Assembly (NCBI GenBank): GCA_947489175.1 | Contig: CANLED010000158.1 | Coordinates: 1 to 5,855, forward strand | Direction of reading: 5' to 3' | Length of the DNA: 5,855 nucleotides | Origin: Chitinophagaceae bacterium | Lineage (GTDB): Bacteria > Bacteroidota > Bacteroidia > Chitinophagales > Chitinophagaceae | Shown: piece by piece, positions 5,815 through 5,855 of the stretch | How positions within the stretch are numbered: the stretch's first letter is position 1 | How the letters are laid out: each line of letters opens with the position of its first letter | Position numbers and translations under genes: made by a program | Notes under the pieces: generated by a model | Told to the model about the DNA's origin: nothing | The model's database searches: none | What the model saw: only the letters and a program-made list of their open reading frames with translations

Positions 5815-5855
5815 TTAAAGTTGAAAATCAAGGGTAAAAGGAACGTTACCAATGC
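5815..5855 (-). CDS. Possible C-terminal end of an upstream minus-strand gene
   Basis: Reading the minus strand in from the right edge, one frame gives IGNVPFTLDFQL followed by a TAA at 5815-5817. The alternating polar and hydrophobic pattern looks like a terminal beta-strand of an extracytoplasmic or beta-sandwich protein. A second minus frame also stays open to a TGA at 5811-5813 with a more hydrophobic sequence, and 12 codons are too few to discriminate. If real, this gene would precede the MHS transporter in the same direction with a gap of about 143 bases containing the inverted repeat. Confidence 0.22.
   Translation of the reverse strand, partial: IGNVPFTLDFQL

Noticed and set aside
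1..5855. CRISPR array, tRNA/rRNA, insertion sequence or phage genes
   Set aside because: No spaced direct repeats, cloverleaf-like sequence, transposase/integrase motifs or structural phage genes were seen on reading either strand.

Overview
The window looks like a chromosomal piece from a member of the Bacteroidota, probably a free-living glycan degrader of the Sphingobacteriales/Chitinophagales/Flavobacteriales type. The DNA is AT-rich. Translation starts lack Shine-Dalgarno sequences. Two perfect matches to the Bacteroidota -7 promoter element TAnnTTTG lie just upstream of genes. The protein repertoire (an exported GH43 enzyme and several exported esterase-type hydrolases with short MKK- or MN-led signal peptides) fits that group. 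Genus cannot be decided from the sequence alone.

Layout from left to right. At 1-167 (minus) is the N-terminus of an exported GH43-type five-bladed beta-propeller glycosidase that runs off the left edge. Just upstream of it in the same direction, at 207-1262 (minus), is an exported SxxK serine hydrolase of the beta-lactamase/PBP/family VIII esterase superfamily. A 174-base divergent intergenic region (1263-1436) separates it from the only plus-strand gene, a nitroreductase-family flavoprotein (1437-2156). Converging on the nitroreductase is a three-gene minus-strand cluster, in transcription order: an MHS-type major facilitator importer (4373-5671), an exported alpha/beta hydrolase of the dienelactone-hydrolase-like type (3004-4308) and an exported SGNH/GDSL hydrolase (2175-3002). 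The two hydrolases are separated by one base. The right end (5672-5855) holds a 14-bp perfect inverted repeat ahead of the transporter and possibly the last codons of another minus-strand gene.

How the genes may work together (inference): three unrelated serine-hydrolase folds (SxxK, alpha/beta and SGNH), all with export signals, lie beside a hemicellulose-type GH43 and an inner-membrane proton symporter from a family that carries organic acids, betaines or aromatic acids. A reasonable reading is a small accessory locus that deacylates or trims a plant- or alga-derived ester-decorated glycan or related ester, with the released acid imported by the MHS transporter. No SusC/SusD pair, sensor or regulator gene is visible here, so this is not a demonstrated polysaccharide utilisation locus. 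I saw no RNA gene, CRISPR array, insertion sequence or phage gene. No gene-free stretch exceeds 300 bases. I found no clearly undescribed system; the best leads are the esterase/transporter/GH43 combination and the large inverted repeat at the right end.
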